Shown piece after piece: positions 60,994 through 64,000 of a DNA stretch of 64,000 bases. A program made the translations under genes and the position numbers. Source of the stretch: JAAELZ01 sp965237995 (lineage in GTDB: Bacteria; Pseudomonadota; Gammaproteobacteria; Arenicellales; Poriferihabitantaceae). The stretch's first letter is position 1. The number at the start of each line of letters is the position of its first letter. The notes beneath the pieces were generated by a model. That model had not been told where the DNA came from. It saw only the letters and a program-made list of their open reading frames with translations, and searched no databases. The stretch is taken from assembly GCA_965237995.1 (NCBI GenBank), contig CBDEGO010000006.1, positions 434,001 to 498,000 of the forward strand. The letters run 5' to 3'.

Positions 60994-61093
60994 AGCTAAA
61001 AGCGTGTTAAAAAATGCGATTGTAGCTGACCATGTAACTGTTTACTGCAATATGTCTTTTGCTCTTAACAAGATTAATACTTAAAATGCGCGC

Positions 61094-63214
61094 GTGAGCG
61101 CACTTCCAACAACTAAACTAAGCACTAAGCCAGCCCGTAGACTGATCGTTATTAGCGGTGAGCGCACTTGGTGTCAGCAAACAGCTGAACAGTTAATCGC
61201 GCCGTTAGCGCATCAATTTATTATTAAACTAAACGAAGAAGTCGACCACAATAAGCAGGCGCTTCGGCTATTAGGGGTGGATGCCCATGCGGTGGTGATA
61301 GACGCATTTACGGGGTTAGACCCTAACGCTTTTGCGGCGGTAAGTGGCACCATCGTCGCAGGTGGCGCACTGATTTTGCTCTGCCCGACATTGAGTCAGT
61401 GGGCTGATTATGCTGACCCATTTAACGCAAAACTAACACCCTTTCCTTTACATACAGAAGACGTGACAGGGCATTATCTTGCTCGATGGGTGAGCCTGCT
61501 TAAATCAAATGAAGTTGTCGAGTTGTTGAGCCAAGGCGTACAGTCTAATTGCGCCCCTATTACGCCATACCAAGGTGAACATGAAGACGACAACGCAGCA
61601 CTCACAACCGACCAAACTAGCGCGGTGAGCGCGGTGGTGAAAGTCATGACAGGCCAAAGAAAGCGGCCTGCCGTGCTGGTTGCCGACCGAGGGCGCGGTA
61701 AGTCGGCAGTCTTAGGCTTGGGTATAGCGAGTTTGCTCCAGCAAAACTTAGTTAAGCATGTAGCGGTGATTGGTGGTCAAGCTCAATCGACTGACACCGT
61801 ATTTAAACATTTGAATGCGGGTCTTGGGTTATCAGCAGACGATTCGCAAGCTATCTGTTTTGGTGCTGCTAGAGTAGAAAAAATCAGCGTCGATGAGGCG
61901 CTGAGCAACGGACAAGCCTATGACTTAATGCTTGTAGATGAAGCTGCGTCTATCGGCCTTCCTCGGTTAGAGAAATTACTTAAATCACATAGTCGTTTAG
62001 TTTTCGCGACAACCGTACAAGGCTATGAAGGGTCGGGGCGTGGGTTTCATCTTAAATTTAGGCAAACATTAGATCAGTGTACGCGAGGCGCGCGGTTTTG
62101 CCAGTTACAACAAGCCATTCGTTGGGCTGAAGATGACCCATTAGAACATATCACTGATCGCTTGTTACTGTTGCGCGCGAAGACTAGTGCAGCCGAGGTT
62201 CCCTCGATAGAAACGCTTGTAGCCAAAGAATTAACATCTGAAGAATTAGTTTCTGACGAATTAGTTTCTGACGAATCGTTGATGGAGCAAATCATGGGCT
62301 TACTTGTGTCGGCTCATTATCAGACTAGACCTGTCGATTTACGTTATTTACTAGATGCACCCAATCACCGTTTATTTGTGCAATTTCATCAAGAAACCGT
62401 ATCTGGTGTTCTTTGGTTGTGCGAAGAAGGCGGTTTAGAAGAGGAAATGGCGCAAGCTGTGTGCTTGGGGCAACGACGACCTAAAGGTCATTTGGTGCCA
62501 GAAATATTAGCCGCGCATCTTGGGCTTGCAGGTGGGGCGCGGTGCTTAACAGCGCGGGTGCAACGTATCGCTATTCGTCCAGATTTTCAGAACAGGGGTT
62601 TTGGCTCCACATTATTAACCGATGTAGAAAGCTTGTTAGACGGTGAGGTGGATTTGTTCGCGAGTAGTTTTGGGGCAGATATTAGTTTGCTTAATTTTTG
62701 GAAAAAGTCAGCCTATCACGTAGTGCGAATGAGTGATTCGGTCAATTCAGCAAGTGGCTTATATTCTGCTTTAGTGTTAAAGGCGGTTTCTTTGCAAGGT
62801 AAAGCGGTGAAGTCAGAGGCGCGAATAAGTTTTAAGCGGCAGTTTGAAGCGCAATTGACAGAGAGCTTGCGAGAGTTAGATTGGCCTTTGTTGCGTGAGC
62901 TGTCGCTTACGATGCAAAGCCCCATTGAGGGTAAGAGCTTATCGGCACAATGTCTCAGCGACCTAATGTATTTCACCCAAGGGCATCGACCGTACGAAAG
63001 TACCGTTGGGTCGCTGCAAAAACTGGGCCGGCTCGTTGTCGCTAGTCCAGCGGCCTTTAGTCAGCTCGACGAAACCTATCAACGCGTGTTAGTTCGCAAA
63101 CTATTGCAACAAAAGAGCTGGGCAACGATCGCCAGTGAATTGCAGCAAACAGGGAGGAAAGAAGTAGAAGCGACTTTGCGACAAGCGGTAAAGGCAAGCT
63201 TGGCGCAGCTTTAA
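61094..63214 (+). CDS. tmcA: tRNA(Met) cytidine acetyltransferase
   Basis: 706-residue enzyme that makes N4-acetylcytidine at the wobble base of elongator tRNA-Met. Domains in order: an N-terminal DUF1726-type region, an RNA-helicase-like ATPase (P-loop ADRGRGKSAVLGLG, LMLVDEAASIGLP), a GNAT acetyltransferase (RIAIRPDFQNRGFGSTLL) and a C-terminal tRNA-binding tail. It starts with GTG at 61094. It is slightly longer than E. coli TmcA (671); part of the extra is a tandem repeat of five residues at 62231-62275. Confidence 0.95.
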   Translation: MSALPTTKLSTKPARRLIVISGERTWCQQTAEQLIAPLAHQFIIKLNEEVDHNKQALRLLGVDAHAVVIDAFTGLDPNAFAAVSGTIVAGGALILLCPTLSQWADYADPFNAKLTPFPLHTEDVTGHYLARWVSLLKSNEVVELLSQGVQSNCAPITPYQGEHEDDNAALTTDQTSAVSAVVKVMTGQRKRPAVLVADRGRGKSAVLGLGIASLLQQNLVKHVAVIGGQAQSTDTVFKHLNAGLGLSADDSQAICFGAARVEKISVDEALSNGQAYDLMLVDEAASIGLPRLEKLLKSHSRLVFATTVQGYEGSGRGFHLKFRQTLDQCTRGARFCQLQQAIRWAEDDPLEHITDRLLLLRAKTSAAEVPSIETLVAKELTSEELVSDELVSDESLMEQIMGLLVSAHYQTRPVDLRYLLDAPNHRLFVQFHQETVSGVLWLCEEGGLEEEMAQAVCLGQRRPKGHLVPEILAAHLGLAGGARCLTARVQRIAIRPDFQNRGFGSTLLTDVESLLDGEVDLFASSFGADISLLNFWKKSAYHVVRMSDSVNSASGLYSALVLKAVSLQGKAVKSEARISFKRQFEAQLTESLRELDWPLLRELSLTMQSPIEGKSLSAQCLSDLMYFTQGHRPYESTVGSLQKLGRLVVASPAAFSQLDETYQRVLVRKLLQQKSWATIASELQQTGRKEVEATLRQAVKASLAQL
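62231..62275 (+). repeat. Threefold 15-base tandem repeat within tmcA
   Basis: TTAGTTTCTGACGAA occurs twice in a row (62246-62260, 62261-62275) and a diverged third copy precedes it (62231-62245). It encodes an acidic linker (LVSDE repeated) between the ATPase and acetyltransferase domains and keeps the frame. Confidence 0.9.
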
Positions 63215-64000
63215 GCGCTTGGAAAAGAAACGGAAATAACTACGCCTTTGCCATTGGTAGTGTTTCGCATTCGTGCATAAGCTTGGTGGAATTCAGCAAT
63301 TAAACGCACTACATACAAACCTAGGCCCAAATGAGATTGCTTGGCGTCTTTTCGACCTAGCGACACCATCGGTTCAAAAATACGCTCTTGAAGTTCTTCG
63401 TCAATTTGCGGCCCTTCATTTTCGACGCTTAAAACAATACGCGTATTAAACCGCCTCAGGCGCACAGTAATTGGGGTGTTTTTGGTGCCAAACTGCGCAG
63501 CGTTATCAATCAATTTGTCGAGCAGTTCAGCTATATGGTCTTCCGAGCCCATGACCACTATTGATCCGTTACCGAGCTGTAAATCAAAGCGGTGTTGAGG
63601 GTAGACAGATCGTGCACCTTCAACATAATCTGGCAGCATCTTGGTTAAATCCAAGCGCTCTTTTTCTTCGGTCTGCATGGCATCCTCTAAGTTTGCAGCC
63701 TCAGTTAAACTGGTCAGAATATGCCGCAGTCGATGCACCCCCGCCTGAGCGCGTTCCATATATTTGTTGTCGCTGAGGTTACCTTGCTCCTGTTCAAGAT
63801 TTTGTAGCGACGAGCTAACCACATTAAGTGGGTTATTGAGCTCATGCGCTAAGGTATCTGGCAAACCTTCCAGATATTGGGTGTAACCAGAAAGGCGCCG
63901 TAGCATACTGGTGATACTGCGACCTAAATCGCCCAGTTCATCACGTGGGTAGTACCGATTGGGAATGAGGCCTTCTTGTACACGGCCTTCTCGGGTGATT
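63211..64000 (-). CDS. Sensor histidine kinase (N-terminal part beyond the window)
   Basis: The frame is open through the right edge: codons upstream of the Met at 63906 read PRDELGDLGRSITSMLRRL, the end of a HAMP-type linker, so the protein continues to the right. Visible are the phospho-acceptor box DTLAHELNNPLNVV, an N-box LDKLIDNAAQFG, and the ATP-lid G-boxes (HLGLGLYVVRLIAEF). The pattern resembles the histidine kinase of the proteobacterial dedicated sortase system, but this is uncertain. Its stop overlaps tmcA by 4 bases on the other strand. Confidence 0.9.
   Translation of the reverse strand, partial: ITREGRVQEGLIPNRYYPRDELGDLGRSITSMLRRLSGYTQYLEGLPDTLAHELNNPLNVVSSSLQNLEQEQGNLSDNKYMERAQAGVHRLRHILTSLTEAANLEDAMQTEEKERLDLTKMLPDYVEGARSVYPQHRFDLQLGNGSIVVMGSEDHIAELLDKLIDNAAQFGTKNTPITVRLRRFNTRIVLSVENEGPQIDEELQERIFEPMVSLGRKDAKQSHLGLGLYVVRLIAEFHQAYARMRNTTNGKGVVISVSFPSA

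Overview
The window is about 64 kb of chromosome from a free-living, probably marine, gammaproteobacterium with moderate GC. Evidence is the gene order uvrC-pgsA-tRNA-Gly-tRNA-Cys-tRNA-Leu at the left end (the classic gammaproteobacterial arrangement), a DNA polymerase II, prfC, aroE and tmcA of gammaproteobacterial type, and a diet of TRAP transporters, LysR/GntR regulators and oxidoreductases typical of marine heterotrophs. I cannot name the species from sequence alone.

Layout. 1-2.8 kb: uvrC (cut by the left edge), pgsA and a three-tRNA operon with a clear sigma-70 promoter. 2.8-5.4 kb: a small islet inserted at the 3' end of tRNA-Leu, with a PD-(D/E)XK nuclease-like gene and an unknown gene, closed by a decayed copy of the tRNA-Leu 3' half. 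5.4-8.7 kb: hydroxypyruvate isomerase and tartronate-semialdehyde-reductase-like genes, a DUF1127 gene and a LysR regulator. 8.8-20.5 kb: a long minus-strand cluster (TRAP transporter, dimethylformamidase-like enzyme, FrhB-like iron-sulfur protein, EamA exporter, Asp/Glu-racemase-like protein, sulfotransferase, APS kinase) with a divergent LysR regulator; it looks like one catabolic or modification pathway of unknown substrate. 20.5-30.1 kb: polB, phosphate transporter plus DUF47 partner, a saccharopine-dehydrogenase-like/FAD-oxidase pair, a GntR regulator and an NCS2 nucleobase permease. 30.2-30.95 kb: an IS1595-type insertion sequence and a 46-bp palindrome built from its ends. 31-39 kb: a sugar or polyol uptake and oxidation operon (TRAP binding protein, fused TRAP permease, UTRA-type GntR regulator, SDR, Zn-alcohol dehydrogenase, GMC oxidoreductase).

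39.3-52.4 kb is the accessory heart of the window. An integrative element of about 10.2 kb is bounded by 89-bp direct repeats (39322-39410 and 49542-49630, 4 mismatches) with a tyrosine integrase next to the right repeat. It carries an NA37 nucleoid-associated protein gene overlapping a RelA/SpoT-type nucleotide-synthetase gene, a serine recombinase, a methyltransferase, a small membrane-protein operon facing a restriction-controller-like (C-protein) regulator with recognisable C-boxes, and an HUH-type Rep-like gene next to a nested hairpin that could be its origin. Just outside the right repeat lies a complete retron of the RT-TOPRIM (Ec67/Eco2-like) type, including a readable msr-msd RNA with 11-nt a1/a2 complementarity, then a truncated IS982-type transposase.

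52.4-64 kb returns to core genes: asparaginase, DUF2288, an alpha/beta-hydrolase-OsmC fusion, a TfoX-N protein, a Rieske ferredoxin, a TauD-type dioxygenase, a CaiB/BaiF CoA-transferase, prfC, aroE, tmcA and a sensor histidine kinase cut by the right edge.
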